In this document: positions 1-9,976 of the stretch, piece by piece | Position numbering within the stretch: position 1 is the stretch's first letter | Layout: each line of letters starts with the position of its first letter | Origin: Streptantibioticus parmotrematis | GTDB lineage: Bacteria; Actinomycetota; Actinomycetes; Streptomycetales; Streptomycetaceae | Assembly: GCF_019890615.1 (NCBI RefSeq) | Contig: NZ_JAINVZ010000002.1 | Location: 186,001 to 250,000 of the forward strand | Reading direction: 5' to 3' | DNA length: 64,000 nucleotides | Notes under the pieces: model-generated | Database searches by the model: none | What the model saw: only the letters and a program-made list of their open reading frames with translations | Told to the model about the DNA's origin: nothing | Program-made: the position numbers and the translations under genes

Positions 1-2
1 TG

Positions 3-1277
3 GCCATGGGCAACTGGTTCAGCGACAAGTACGCCGAGGGCACCGTCGGCCGCCGCTTCTACGCGGGCTGCCGCAACGTCGACACCGTCGAGTCGCTCGC
101 CGCCGAGCACGCCCGCGAACTGTTCGGCGCCGAGCACGCCTACGTGCAGCCGCACTCCGGGATCGACGCCAACCTCGTCGCGTTCTGGTCGGTGCTCTCC
201 CAGCGCGTCGAGAGCCCCGCGCTGGAGAAGGCGGGCGTGCGGCAGGTCAACGAGCTGACCGACGCCGACTGGGCCGCGCTGCGCGCCGACTTCGGCAACC
301 AGCGGATGCTGGGCATGTCGCTGGACGCGGGCGGCCACCTCACCCACGGCTTCCGGCCCAACATCTCCGGCAAGATGTTCGACCAGCGCTCCTACGGCAC
401 CGACCCGGCGACCGGGCTGCTGGACTACGACGCGCTGCGCGAGACCGCCCGCGACTTCCGGCCGCTGATCATCGTCGCCGGCTACTCCGCCTACCCCCGG
501 CTGGTGAACTTCCGGATCATGCGGGAGATCGCCGACGAGGTGGGCGCCACGCTCATGGTCGACATGGCGCACTTCGCGGGGCTGGTCGCCGGAAAGGTGC
601 TCACCGGCGACTTCGACCCCGTGCCGCACGCGCAGATCGTGACCACGACCACCCACAAGTCGCTGCGCGGGCCGCGCGGCGGCATGGTGCTGTGCCAGAG
701 CGAGCTGGCCGAGCACGTCGACCGGGGCTGCCCGATGGTGCTGGGCGGGCCGCTGCCGCACGTCATGGCAGCCAAGGCGGTCGCCTTCGCCGAGGCCCGC
801 CGCGCCGACTTCTGCGACTACGCCCAGCGCGTCGTCGACAACGCCCGCGCGCTCGCCGACGGCCTGCTCAGGCGCGGCGCCAAGCTGGTCACCGGCGGCA
901 CCGACAACCACCTCGTGCTGCTGGACGTGACCGGCTACGGGCTCACCGGACGGCAGGCGGAAGCGGCGCTGCTGGAGTCCGGCATCGTCACCAACCGCAA
1001 CTCCGTCCCCGGCGACCCCAACGGCGCCTGGTACACCTCCGGCGTCCGCCTGGGGACGCCCGCGCTCACCACCCGGGGGCTCGGCACGGCGGAGATGGAC
1101 GAGATCGCGGCGCTGATCGACACCGTGCTCGGCTCCGCGCAGCCCGGGCTGACCTCGGGCGGCAAGCCGTCGAAGGCGCAGCACGTGCTGGAGGAGGGCG
1201 TGGCCCTGCGGGTCGCCGCCCGCGCCGCGGAACTGCTCTCCGGCTTCCCGCTCTACCCGGGCGTCGACCTGAGCTGA
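3..1277 (+). CDS. glyA: Serine hydroxymethyltransferase, 5' end outside the window
   Basis: This PLP enzyme interconverts serine and glycine and charges tetrahydrofolate with a one-carbon unit in the cytoplasm. The open frame runs in from base 3. The ATG at base 6 lies inside the conserved motif N-[KW]...[14 protein letters not shown], so the true start lies upstream and about 50 residues are missing. Visible family marks are YAGCRNVD, the PLP-binding lysine in [14 protein letters not shown] (about residue 218 counted from base 6), and the C-terminal GTPALTTRG segment. Length and motifs fit the longer Streptomyces SHMT. A hairpin follows at 1354-1390. Family assignment is secure; only the N-terminus is unseen. 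Confidence 0.95.
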   Translation, partial: AMGNWFSDKYAEGTVGRRFYAGCRNVDTVESLAAEHARELFGAEHAYVQPHSGIDANLVAFWSVLSQRVESPALEKAGVRQVNELTDADWAALRADFGNQRMLGMSLDAGGHLTHGFRPNISGKMFDQRSYGTDPATGLLDYDALRETARDFRPLIIVAGYSAYPRLVNFRIMREIADEVGATLMVDMAHFAGLVAGKVLTGDFDPVPHAQIVTTTTHKSLRGPRGGMVLCQSELAEHVDRGCPMVLGGPLPHVMAAKAVAFAEARRADFCDYAQRVVDNARALADGLLRRGAKLVTGGTDNHLVLLDVTGYGLTGRQAEAALLESGIVTNRNSVPGDPNGAWYTSGVRLGTPALTTRGLGTAEMDEIAALIDTVLGSAQPGLTSGGKPSKAQHVLEEGVALRVAARAAELLSGFPLYPGVDLS

Positions 1278-1353
1278 CCCGCCGCACCCGGGGCCCCGGA
1301 CACCCGGAATCCCTGACGCCCGGGACCCCCGACGCCCGGGACCCCTCAGGCCC

Positions 1354-1390
1354 GCACGGCCGCCGCGCGAGAAGGAGCGCGCGGCCGTGC
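1354..1390 (+). terminator. Hairpin after glyA
   Basis: Arms 1354-1368 and 1377-1390 pair over 14 bp with one bulged C and an 8-nt purine-rich loop (GAGAAGGA). It lies between glyA and trpS with no U-run, as is common for Streptomyces terminators. It could also act as a leader structure for trpS, whose start is 34 bp downstream. Confidence 0.6.
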
Positions 1391-1411
1391 CGGGCGGGGC
1401 CCGGGACCTGA

Positions 1412-2473
<1,062 letters not shown>

Positions 2474-2606
2474 CCGTCCGCCGCCCCGGGTGCCGGACGC
2501 GCGGGACCGCGCCGAAGGCACCCGGCCGCGAGCGGCCGCCAGGACCCACCACCACCGAAGACGTCGAAGGCCCGGCCTCCTCAACACCTCGAAAGGGGAG
2601 ATCGCA

Positions 2607-3194
2607 TTGGGGACACGGATGATCGGTGTATCCATCGCGGTCCCCGAGCCGTACGGCAGCCTGCTCCAGCAGCGCCGCGCGGGCTTCGGGGACCCGGCTG
2701 CGCACGCCATTCCGACGCACGTCACGCTGTTGCCGCCCACCGAGGTGGACGCGGCCGTGCTGGACGCCTTCGGCGCCCACCTGGCCGAGGTCGCGCGCAC
2801 AGGCCGCCCCTTCCGGCTGCGCCTGGCCGGCGCCGGCACCTTCCGCCCGCTCTCCCCGGTGGTCTACGTGACCCTGGCCGAGGGCGGACCGGAGTGCGCC
2901 GCCCTCCAGGAACGGGTACGGTCCGGGCCGGTCGCCCGGGAGCTGCAATTCCCGTACCACCCGCACGTCACCGTGGCGCACGGCGTGCCCGAGGAGGCGC
3001 TCGACCGCGCCCAGCGGGAACTGGCCGGATACACCGCGTCCTGGACGGTCACCGGCTTCCGCCTCTACGAGCAGGGCGACGACGGGGTCTGGCGCACCCT
3101 GCGCGACTACCCTTTCGCCCACGCGTCCGGCCTGACACCGGGGGTGCCACAGCAGCAGTCGGGCGGCCTGGACGCGGCGGAACCGGTGCGGTAG
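2607..3194 (+). CDS. 2'-5' RNA ligase / cyclic phosphodiesterase family protein
   Basis: A 195-residue 2H phosphoesterase superfamily protein. The two catalytic HxT motifs are HVTLLPPT (His about 38) and HVTVAHGV (His about 120), at the spacing typical of this family, which acts on 2',3'-cyclic or 2'-5' phosphodiester bonds in RNA. A TTG start at 2607 is preferred because GAAAGGGGAG lies 6 bases upstream. An in-frame ATG at 2490 has no such site and adds low-complexity sequence. It follows trpS by 133 bp on the same strand. The substrate is unknown. The stop codon lies in an 18-bp tandem repeat. Confidence 0.85.
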   Translation: MGTRMIGVSIAVPEPYGSLLQQRRAGFGDPAAHAIPTHVTLLPPTEVDAAVLDAFGAHLAEVARTGRPFRLRLAGAGTFRPLSPVVYVTLAEGGPECAALQERVRSGPVARELQFPYHPHVTVAHGVPEEALDRAQRELAGYTASWTVTGFRLYEQGDDGVWRTLRDYPFAHASGLTPGVPQQQSGGLDAAEPVR

Positions 3195-3233
3195 ACGGAG
3201 CCGGTGCGGTAGACGGAACCGGTGCGGTAGACG
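3180..3233. repeat. Three 18-bp tandem repeats over a stop codon
   Basis: Units 3180-3197, 3198-3215 and 3216-3233 are identical except for one base (GAACCGG versus GAGCCGG). Each carries GGTAG, so each copy contains an in-frame TAG; the first is the stop of the RNA-ligase-like gene. The rest of 3234-3442 shows no gene or clear hairpin. Confidence 0.9.
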
Positions 3234-3442
3234 GCGCCTGAGGGGCGGTTCCCCGCGTCGGCGGTCGCGTCCGGCGCGGGCCGTCTCGTACCGGGTCGCC
3301 GCGCCCCGCCTAACACGGCCATGCGGCGCCCGCACGTCGGAGCCACGACGGGAAAACCCGGCAAGACCACCCCATTGGGGGAATTCGGCGGTTCTGGCGG
3401 CCCAAGCGGTGTGCACGGCGGTATCGGGGGTATCCGGCGATC

Positions 3443-4516
3443 ATGGACTGGTTGACGCGGCTTCCCGTCATCGGGCCGTGGATCGCGCGGGGGATGCGCA
3501 CCCACGGCTGGCGGGCGTTCGAGCACGCACAGCGGGTGCAGTGGTCCCGGCTCGCCGCCGCCATCACCTTCACCAGCTTCATCGCGCTCTTCCCGCTGAT
3601 CACCGTCGGCGCGGCCATCGGCGCCGCCGTGCTCAGCCCCGGCCAGCTGCACACCGTCGAGCAGAAGCTCAACCAGCAGCTCCCCGGACTGTCCAAGCAG
3701 ATCGACGTGAGCAGCCTCGCCGCGCACGCGGGCACCGTCGGCCTGATCGCCGGCGCGCTGCTGCTGCTCACCGGCATCGGCTGGATCGGGGCGCTGCGCG
3801 GCTGCCTGCGCGCGGTCTGGGAGCTGGACGACCCCAACGACAACCCGATCGTCCGCAAGGTCCTCGACCTCGGCGTGCTGTTCGGGCTGGGCGTCGTCGG
3901 CCTGGCCACCACCGCGTGCTCGGCCTTCGCGACCTCGGCCGTGGGCTGGACCGCGCACCACATCGGCATTCCCAGCAACGGCGTCGGCAGCTGGCTGCTG
4001 ACCGTCGCGGGCTACGTCATCGCCGTGCTCGGCGACTTCCTGATGCTGGCCTACCTGCTGACCTCGCTGCCCAGGGTGCGCCCCGGCCGCCGCGCGGTGG
4101 TGAGCGCCGCGCTGCTGGGCGCCGTCGGCTTCGAGATACTCAAGGTCGCCATGAGCGGCTACCTCCAGGGCGTCGCGGGCAAGAGCATGTACGGCGCCTT
4201 CGGCACGCCGGTGGCGCTGCTGCTGTGGATCAACTTCATGGCGAAGCTGCTGCTGCTGTGCTCGGCATGGACGGCGACGCAGTGCTCCCAGGGCGAGATG
4301 GAGATGGACCGCGTCGCGGAGGCCGAAGCGGAGTCGGAGCAGGCGCGGGAGGACCGGCAGGAGGACGCGGAGGAGGAGACCGACGCCCGCCGTGCGGAGC
4401 GGGCGCGGGTCCGCCGTGCGGAACGCGAGGAGCGCGCCGAGGTCTGCCGCCTCGAGCAGCGGGACGACTCCGGGCCCGGCCACCGGGGACAGACGACCGC
4501 CGCGGACAGCCCCTGA
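3443..4516 (+). CDS. YihY/BrkB family inner-membrane protein
   Basis: A 357-residue multi-pass membrane protein of the YihY/BrkB (formerly putative RNase BN) family. Hydrophobic segments are near residues 40-60, 95-125, 145-165, 190-215, 220-240 and 250-275. Family sequences include FEHAQRVQWSRLAAAITF and the late YGAFGTPVALLLWINFMAKLLL helix. The last about 70 residues are highly charged (Glu/Arg-rich) and likely form a cytoplasmic helical tail; this tail is variable in the family. Molecular function is not established. The ATG at 3443 begins the typical MDW..RLP N-terminus. Confidence 0.88.
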   Translation: MDWLTRLPVIGPWIARGMRTHGWRAFEHAQRVQWSRLAAAITFTSFIALFPLITVGAAIGAAVLSPGQLHTVEQKLNQQLPGLSKQIDVSSLAAHAGTVGLIAGALLLLTGIGWIGALRGCLRAVWELDDPNDNPIVRKVLDLGVLFGLGVVGLATTACSAFATSAVGWTAHHIGIPSNGVGSWLLTVAGYVIAVLGDFLMLAYLLTSLPRVRPGRRAVVSAALLGAVGFEILKVAMSGYLQGVAGKSMYGAFGTPVALLLWINFMAKLLLLCSAWTATQCSQGEMEMDRVAEAEAESEQAREDRQEDAEEETDARRAERARVRRAEREERAEVCRLEQRDDSGPGHRGQTTAADSP

Positions 4517-4589
4517 CCGCGAGGCGGCGGGACCTGACCCCGGGCGTGGACGTGTCGCTCAGCGCCGCTCAGCCTCGGTGGCGCGCCGC

Positions 4590-5825
4590 TCAGCCCCGGT
4601 GGCGGTTGCCCGACGGGAGCGGCCACTTGCGGCGGACCGCCACGGCGATGCCGGCCAGCACCACCAGCGCGCCCGCGGTGATGCCCGCCGCCGTCCACAT
4701 GCCGCCCGAGCCGGAACCGGCCTGCTTCGCCGACGCGGACGTACCGCCGGCCTTGCCCGCGCCCGCCGAGGCGCCGTCACCCGGCAGCGCGCTCTTCGGC
4801 GCGACCAGCGTGCCGACCGGCTGGACCTTGCCCGCGGCCTTGAAGCCCCAGTCCAGCAGCGACGCGGCCTCCTTGTAGACCTCGTCACCGCCGGCGTCCG
4901 GATGCATCACGGTGACCAGCAGCTTCACGCCGTCGTGGTCGGCGACACCGGTGTAGGTGTTGCCCGCGTTGGTCGTGTAGCCGTTCTTGACGCCCGCGAT
5001 GCCCGGGTACGGCCTGAGCCCCTCGACGGGGTCACCGGCCAGCAGGCGGTCGGTGTTCTGGATCGCGAAGCTCTCGCGGTCCTTCGAGCCCTTCTTGAAG
5101 TCGCCGGGGAACTGCGCGCTCACCGTCGAGCAGTACGACCGGAAGTCGGCGTTCTGCAGCCCCGCGCGGGCGAAGAGCGACAGGTCGTACGCGGACGAGA
5201 CCTGGCCCGGCATGTCGTAGCCGTCCGGGCTGATCACGTGGGTGTCGTCGGCCTGCAGGTCGGCCGCCTTGGCCTGCATCTCCTTGACGGTGGTCGCCAC
5301 TCCGCCGTTCAACGAGGCCAGCACGTGCACGGCGTCGTTGCCGGACCGCAGGAAGACGCCGCGCCACAGGTCCTGCACGGTGTACGGCAGGCCGACCTTT
5401 ATGCCCACCAGACTGCTGCCGACGCCCATCCCCGCGAGATCCTGCGCGGTGACGACGTGCGTCTGGGCCCTGGGCAGCTTCGGCATCACGGTGTCGGCGA
5501 AGAGCATCTTCAGGGTGCTCGCCGGCGCCAGCTGCCAGTGCGCGTTGTGCGCGGCCAGCACCTGGCCGGTCTCCGCGTCCGAGATGATCCACGAGCGCGC
5601 GGTGGTCTTCGGCAGCGCCGGGACCCCCGCCGTGAGCGCGACCTGCGTGCCTTCCTGGCCCAGCCGGTCGCCGCCCACGGTCGACATGTGCTCGGGCGGC
5701 CGGGGCTCCGCGGGGTCGGCGGCATGGGCGACCGGGCTCGACGCCAGCACGGCGGAACCGGCCAGCACGGCGGCGCTGACGGTCAGGGCAGGACGGCCTC
5801 GCAGGGCCGGACGGTTCGAGGGCAC
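4590..5825 (-). CDS. Secreted, membrane-anchored D-alanyl-D-alanine carboxypeptidase
   Basis: Peptidase S11 / low-molecular-weight PBP that trims the terminal D-Ala from peptidoglycan stem peptides. From the GTG at 5825 it has a signal peptide ending near SSPVAHA, an SxxK motif STLK (Ser about 103), an SxN-type SGNDAVH, and KNG (about 280-282) where most members have KTG. The C-terminus has a Gly/Ser-rich linker, one TM segment (about residues 375-395) and a basic tail, so the enzyme is anchored outside the membrane. The longer frame to 5933 only adds a non-signal-like N-terminus. It lies divergent to the small membrane gene at 5996, a neighbour pair I recall from S. coelicolor. Confidence 0.88.
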   Translation of the reverse strand: MPSNRPALRGRPALTVSAAVLAGSAVLASSPVAHAADPAEPRPPEHMSTVGGDRLGQEGTQVALTAGVPALPKTTARSWIISDAETGQVLAAHNAHWQLAPASTLKMLFADTVMPKLPRAQTHVVTAQDLAGMGVGSSLVGIKVGLPYTVQDLWRGVFLRSGNDAVHVLASLNGGVATTVKEMQAKAADLQADDTHVISPDGYDMPGQVSSAYDLSLFARAGLQNADFRSYCSTVSAQFPGDFKKGSKDRESFAIQNTDRLLAGDPVEGLRPYPGIAGVKNGYTTNAGNTYTGVADHDGVKLLVTVMHPDAGGDEVYKEAASLLDWGFKAAGKVQPVGTLVAPKSALPGDGASAGAGKAGGTSASAKQAGSGSGGMWTAAGITAGALVVLAGIAVAVRRKWPLPSGNRHRG

Positions 5826-5995
5826 CCCATGAACGTACAGGGGGATCCGGCGAAAGCGGACACCCCGACGATGACCCGGCTGAGTGAGGAAACCCACGTT
5901 CCGGTCATGCAACCGGGCGAACGCCCCGCGCATCCGGAACCGTCCCGCGCACCCCCGCGACGGGCGGCTCCGGGACCCCGTCCATACTGGACGCC

Positions 5996-6235
5996 ATGAA
6001 GCTCAGCCGCCGCGTCTGCTGGTTCCTGGTCGCCTTCGGCGCGTGGAGCTGGTGCATCTGGATCACCTTCGTCAAGAACCTCTGGGCCGACGCCAGCGGT
6101 CTCGCCTTCCACGACGGCGACCCGACCGCCTACTTCTGGATCCACCTCCTGCTGGCCATCGTCTCCTTCCTCCTGGGCACCGCCATCGGCCTGATCGGCC
6201 TGCGGGGCCTGAAGGCGCTGCGCACGAGCGGCTGA
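5996..6235 (+). CDS. Small two-TM membrane protein, SCO4848 family
   Basis: A 79-residue protein with two hydrophobic helices (about residues 8-27 and 43-66), a conserved aromatic WSWCIWITF segment and a short basic C-terminus. It matches my recollection of the Streptomyces SCO4848-type membrane proteins, which sit beside a D,D-carboxypeptidase and upstream of the sdh operon, as here. Function is unknown. The ATG at 5996 is the only sensible start. The gene ends just before a strong hairpin. Confidence 0.8.
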   Translation: MKLSRRVCWFLVAFGAWSWCIWITFVKNLWADASGLAFHDGDPTAYFWIHLLLAIVSFLLGTAIGLIGLRGLKALRTSG

Positions 6236-6246
6236 CGACACGACAA

Positions 6247-6290
6247 CGCCGAAGGGGCCGCGTTCCGGGTGGAACGCGGCCCCTTCGGCG
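6247..6290. terminator. Perfect 20-bp convergent terminator hairpin
   Basis: Arms 6247-6266 and 6271-6290 are perfect reverse complements (20 bp) with a GGGT loop. It separates the converging small membrane gene and sdhB, so it can stop transcription from both sides. Confidence 0.92.
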
Positions 6291-6303
6291 CGAGCGGTGT
6301 CCG

Positions 6304-7080
6304 TCAGAAGCGGCGCGTGATCAAGGCGCGCTTGACTTCCTGGATGGCCTTGGTGACCTCGATGCCGCGGGGGCAGGCGTCCGTGCAGTTGAAGGTCGTG
6401 CGGCAACGCCACACGCCGTCACGGTCGTTGAGGATCTCCAGGCGCTGCTCGGCGGCCTCGTCGCGCGAGTCGAAGATGAAGCGGTGCGCGTTGACGATCG
6501 CGGCCGGGCCGAAGTACTGGCCGTCGTTCCAGAAGACCGGGCAGGACGACGTGCACGCGGCGCACAGGATGCACTTGGTGGTGTCGTCGAAGCGCTCGCG
6601 GTCCTCGGAGGACTGCAGGCGCTCGCGGGTCGGCTCGTTGCCCTTGGTGATCAGGAACGGCATGACGTCGCGGTAGGCCTGGAAGAACGGCTCCATGTCG
6701 ACCACGAGGTCCTTCAGGACCGCCAGCCCCTTGATCGGCTCGACCGTGATCGGCTTCTCGGGGTTGATGTCCTTCAGCAGCGTCTTGCAGGCCAGCCGGT
6801 TGCGGCCGTTGATCCGCATGGCGTCGGACCCGCAGATGCCGTGGGCGCAGGACCGGCGGAACGTCAGCGTCCCGTCGATCTCCCACTTGATCTTGTGGAG
6901 GGCGTCCAGGACGCGCTCCTTGGGGTCCATCTCCAGCTTGTAGTCCACCCAGGAGGCCTGGTCGGACACCTCGGGGTTGTAGCGCCGGACCCGCAGCGTG
7001 ACCGTGATCAGGTGCGCGTCGGTGCTCTCGGCGGCGTCCAGCGCGGCGGAGTGGTTGTTGTCCACCGTTGCGGTGCTCAT
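6304..7080 (-). CDS. sdhB: Succinate dehydrogenase iron-sulfur subunit
   Basis: Carries electrons from the flavoprotein to quinone through three Fe-S clusters on the inner face of the membrane. The 258 residues include the [2Fe-2S] ligand region CAHGICGSDAM with a later C (RLACKTL), and two ferredoxin-type motifs, CILCAACTSSCP and CTDACPRGI. It is the last gene of the sdhC-D-A-B operon; its ATG overlaps the sdhA stop by one base (TGATG), implying translational coupling. The protein ends 13 bp before the strong convergent terminator. Confidence 0.97.
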   Translation of the reverse strand: MSTATVDNNHSAALDAAESTDAHLITVTLRVRRYNPEVSDQASWVDYKLEMDPKERVLDALHKIKWEIDGTLTFRRSCAHGICGSDAMRINGRNRLACKTLLKDINPEKPITVEPIKGLAVLKDLVVDMEPFFQAYRDVMPFLITKGNEPTRERLQSSEDRERFDDTTKCILCAACTSSCPVFWNDGQYFGPAAIVNAHRFIFDSRDEAAEQRLEILNDRDGVWRCRTTFNCTDACPRGIEVTKAIQEVKRALITRRF

Positions 7081-8834
7081 CAGTACTTACGCTCCATCGG
7101 CTGGTAGCGGGTCTGCACGACCGGCTTGTAGTCGAGACGGATCGTCTCGGTGCCGTCGTCGCCCACCTCGCGGTACGCCATGGTGTGACGCATGAAGTTG
7201 ACGTCGTCGCGGTTCGGGAAGTCCTCGCGGTAGTGACCGCCGCGCGACTCCTTGCGGGCCAGCGCGGAGACCGCGAGCACCTCGGCCAGGTCGAGCAGGT
7301 TGCCCAGCTCGATGGCCTCCAGCAGGTCGGTGTTGTACCGCTTGCCCTTGTCCTGGACGCTCACGCGCTGGAAGCGACGCTTCAGCTCCGCGATGTCCTC
7401 GACGGCCTGCTTGAGCGTCTGCTCGGTACGGAACACCATCGCGTTGGTGTCCATCGTCTCCTGCAGCGCCTTGCGGATGTCGGTGACCTTCTCGTTGCCG
7501 GTCGCGTCGCGCATGCTCTCGACCATCTCGATCACCTGGGCCTCCGGGTCCTCCGGAAGCTCCACGAAGTCGTGGGTCGAGGCGTACTCGGCGGCGGCGA
7601 TGCCGGAACGGCGGCCGAAGACGTTGATGTCGAGCAGCGAGTTGGTGCCCAGGCGGTTGGCGCCGTGCACCGAGACGCACGCCACCTCGCCGGCCGCGTA
7701 CAGGCCCGGGACGACCGTGGTGTTGTCGGACAGCACCTCGCCCTGGACGTTGGTCGGGATGCCACCCATCGCGTAGTGCGCGGTCGGCTGGATCGGCACC
7801 GGGTCGGTGTACGGCTCGATGCCCAGGTAGGTGCGCGCGAACTCGGTGATGTCCGGCAGCTTAGCGTCCAGCTGCTCCGGCGGCAGGTGCGTGAGGTCGA
7901 GGTAGACGTGGTCGCCCTCGGGACCGCAGCCGCGGCCCTCGCGGATCTCGGTGTAGATCGCGCGCGAGACGACGTCACGCGAGGCGAGGTCCTTCATGAC
8001 CGGCGCGTACTTCTCCATGAAGCGCTCGCCGTCCTTGTTGCGAAGGATGCCGCCCTCGCCGCGGGCGCCCTCGGTCAGCAGGATGCCCATGCGCCAGATG
8101 CCGGTCGGGTGGAACTGGAAGAACTCCATGTCCTCCAGCGGCAGCCCGCGCCGGAACGCGGCGGCCTGGCCGTCACCGGTCAGGGTGTGCGCGTTGGAGG
8201 TCACCTTGAAGAACTTGCCGTTGCCGCCGGAGGCGAAGATGACCGCCTTGGCGTGGAAGACGTGGATCTCGCCGGTGGCCAGCTCGTACGCGACGACGCC
8301 CGCGGTGTGCTTGACGCCGTCCACCTCGGTGAGCAGCAGGTCGAGCACGTAGAACTCGTTGAAGAACTCCACGCCCTCCTTGACGCAGTTCTGGTACAGC
8401 GTCTGGAGGATCATGTGACCGGTGCGGTCGGCCGCGTAGCAGGAGCGGCGGACGGCCGCCTCACCGTGGTTGCGGGTGTGACCGCCGAACCGGCGCTGGT
8501 CGATGCGGCCCTCGGGCGTCCGGTTGAACGGCAGGCCCATCTTCTCCAGGTCCAGGACCGCGTCGATGGCCTCCTTCGCCAGGATCTCGGCGGCGTCCTG
8601 GTCGACCAGGTAGTCGCCGCCCTTGATCGTGTCGAAGGTGTGCCACTCCCAGTTGTCGTCCTCGACGTTGGCGAGCGCGGCGGCCATGCCGCCCTGCGCC
8701 GCACCGGTGTGGGAGCGGGTCGGGTACAGCTTGGTCAGCACGGCGGTGCGGCTGCGCTTCGTCGCCTCGATGGCGGCGCGCATGCCGGCGCCGCCCGCGC
8801 CGACGATGACGGTGTCGTACTTGTGGATCTGCAT
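7080..8834 (-). CDS. sdhA: Succinate dehydrogenase flavoprotein subunit
   Basis: Oxidises succinate to fumarate using covalently bound FAD. The 584-residue protein opens with the dinucleotide fold [15 protein letters not shown] and the flavinylation motif SHTGAAQGG (His about 42). It continues with HRYYAxD-type [11 protein letters not shown], the capping-domain active-site Arg in [13 protein letters not shown], and the C-terminal AGR-helical domain. The HPTG segment [12 protein letters not shown] is typical of SDH/FRD. Gene order sdhC-D-A-B and the tail to sdhB support a complete complex II. Confidence 0.98.
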   Translation of the reverse strand: MQIHKYDTVIVGAGGAGMRAAIEATKRSRTAVLTKLYPTRSHTGAAQGGMAAALANVEDDNWEWHTFDTIKGGDYLVDQDAAEILAKEAIDAVLDLEKMGLPFNRTPEGRIDQRRFGGHTRNHGEAAVRRSCYAADRTGHMILQTLYQNCVKEGVEFFNEFYVLDLLLTEVDGVKHTAGVVAYELATGEIHVFHAKAVIFASGGNGKFFKVTSNAHTLTGDGQAAAFRRGLPLEDMEFFQFHPTGIWRMGILLTEGARGEGGILRNKDGERFMEKYAPVMKDLASRDVVSRAIYTEIREGRGCGPEGDHVYLDLTHLPPEQLDAKLPDITEFARTYLGIEPYTDPVPIQPTAHYAMGGIPTNVQGEVLSDNTTVVPGLYAAGEVACVSVHGANRLGTNSLLDINVFGRRSGIAAAEYASTHDFVELPEDPEAQVIEMVESMRDATGNEKVTDIRKALQETMDTNAMVFRTEQTLKQAVEDIAELKRRFQRVSVQDKGKRYNTDLLEAIELGNLLDLAEVLAVSALARKESRGGHYREDFPNRDDVNFMRHTMAYREVGDDGTETIRLDYKPVVQTRYQPMERKY

Positions 8835-8852
8835 GTCGCGTCAGCCCCGGAT

Positions 8853-9338
8853 CTACTGGATGTTCGGGTCGAAGGTGAAGATCACCAGCGTGCCGAGGAG
8901 CACGGTGAACGCCGTGGCGGTGTACAGCAACGCCTTCAGCCAGCTGCGGGTGGCGTCCCGCTCGGCGTAGTCGTTGATGACGGTCCGCAGGCCGTTGGCG
9001 CCGTGCAGCATCGCCAGCCACAGCATGGTGAGGTCCCACAGCTGCCAGAACGGGTTGGCCCAGCGACCGGCGACGAACGCGAAGCCGATCTTGCTCACGC
9101 CGCCGTCCAGCACCAGCTGGATCAGCAGGTGGCCGAGGACCAGCACCACGAGCACGATGCCCGACAGCCGCATGAACAGCCAGCCGTAGAGCTCGAAGTT
9201 GGTGCGGGTGGCGCGCGGGGTGCGCTTGGTGCGGGCGCGCGGCGGCTCGATGACCGGCGCCGGGTTGTCCGGGGAGAAGGCGCTCGCACCGCTGGTGGAG
9301 GTCAGTTCCACGGCGTCGACAGGGGTATCGGCAGACAT
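8853..9338 (-). CDS. sdhD: Succinate dehydrogenase hydrophobic membrane anchor subunit
   Basis: A 161-residue membrane anchor. A Pro/Arg-rich cytoplasmic N-terminus of about 50 residues is followed by three TM helices at about 62-85, 100-125 and 135-157, with haem/quinone-type residues in HLLIQLVLDGG and MLHGANGLRTVINDY. The ATG at 9338 starts two bases after the sdhC stop, with MSADTPVD as N-terminus. The longer open frame upstream overlaps sdhC out of frame and is not used. Confidence 0.93.
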   Translation of the reverse strand: MSADTPVDAVELTSTSGASAFSPDNPAPVIEPPRARTKRTPRATRTNFELYGWLFMRLSGIVLVVLVLGHLLIQLVLDGGVSKIGFAFVAGRWANPFWQLWDLTMLWLAMLHGANGLRTVINDYAERDATRSWLKALLYTATAFTVLLGTLVIFTFDPNIQ

Positions 9339-9340
9339 CC

Positions 9341-9721
9341 TCAGCTCCCGAACAGAATGCGCAGCGAGTGCTGGAGCACGGGGTAGAACGCCCCGGCCAT
9401 CAGCACGATCCAGATTCCGACCACGGACCACAGCATCTGCCGCTGGTACTTCGGGCCCTTGGACCAGAAGTCGACCGCGATGACGCGCAGGCCGTTGAGC
9501 GCGTGGAAGAGGATGGCCGCGACCAGGCCGTACTCCAGCAGGTTCACGACGGGGTTCTTGTAGGTCGCGACGACCTTGTCGTAGTCCTGCGGGGAGACAC
9601 GAACGAGCGCGGTGTCGAGGACGTGTACGAACAGGAAGAAGAAGATGAGGACGCCGGTGACTCGATGAGCCACCCAGGACCACATTCCTTCCCGGCCGCG
9701 GTACAGCGTTCCAGCCGGCAC
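9341..9721 (-). CDS. sdhC: Succinate dehydrogenase cytochrome b556 subunit
   Basis: A 126-residue membrane subunit with three TM helices (about 20-42, 62-85, 98-118). Family residues include the N-terminal GMWSWVAHRVTGVLIFFF and the haem-ligand helix FHALNGLRVI. It is the first gene of the sdh operon; the ATG at 9721 gives MPAGTLYRGREGM, the family N-terminus. Confidence 0.95.
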   Translation of the reverse strand: MPAGTLYRGREGMWSWVAHRVTGVLIFFFLFVHVLDTALVRVSPQDYDKVVATYKNPVVNLLEYGLVAAILFHALNGLRVIAVDFWSKGPKYQRQMLWSVVGIWIVLMAGAFYPVLQHSLRILFGS

Positions 9722-9976
9722 GGAAAACCCTCCGGTTACGGGACTAGGGACCTGCCGGCTTCACTGTCGGTCGGGCCCGGCCGGGTATGGTCCACCGGCC
9801 CTGGACATCGTAGCGACGCGTTGTCGGTACTCGCGTCCGGGGTCGGTCAGGTGTGATCGATCCCGCACGAGCGGGTGAACGCGAGCGGGTCGAGCGGGGT
9901 GTATGGAGGCGGCTTCGGGGGCGCGCGGCTTCAGGCGGTCGCGGCTTCGGGGGCGCGGCTTCAGGCGGTCGCGGCT
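9722..9976. other. sdh upstream region
   Basis: This 255-bp gap should contain the sdhC promoter on the minus strand. I could not fix -35 and -10 boxes. Its upper part holds a near-perfect 30-32-bp direct repeat (9910-9971), next to the stop codon of the OHCU decarboxylase. Confidence 0.5.
9910..9971. repeat. 30-32-bp tandem repeat before the OHCU decarboxylase stop
   Basis: Units 9910-9941 and 9942-9971 alternate CGGCTTCGGGGGCG and CGGCTTCAGGCGGTCG, differing by a 2-bp CG insertion. A third partial CGGCTTCAGGCG runs into the gene end at 9977. Confidence 0.85.

Noticed and set aside
1354-1390. T-box leader for trpS
   Set aside because: No specifier loop or antiterminator elements; only one plain hairpin is visible.
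7068-9386. A 772-residue plus-strand frame over sdhA and sdhD
   Set aside because: It is antisense to strongly supported sdh genes; composition (Val/Leu/Asp/His/Gly) is typical of GC-rich shadow frames.
9910-9971. Riboswitch or attenuator upstream of sdhC
   Set aside because: The repeat sits at the far side of the gap next to another gene's stop; no stable switching structure could be drawn.
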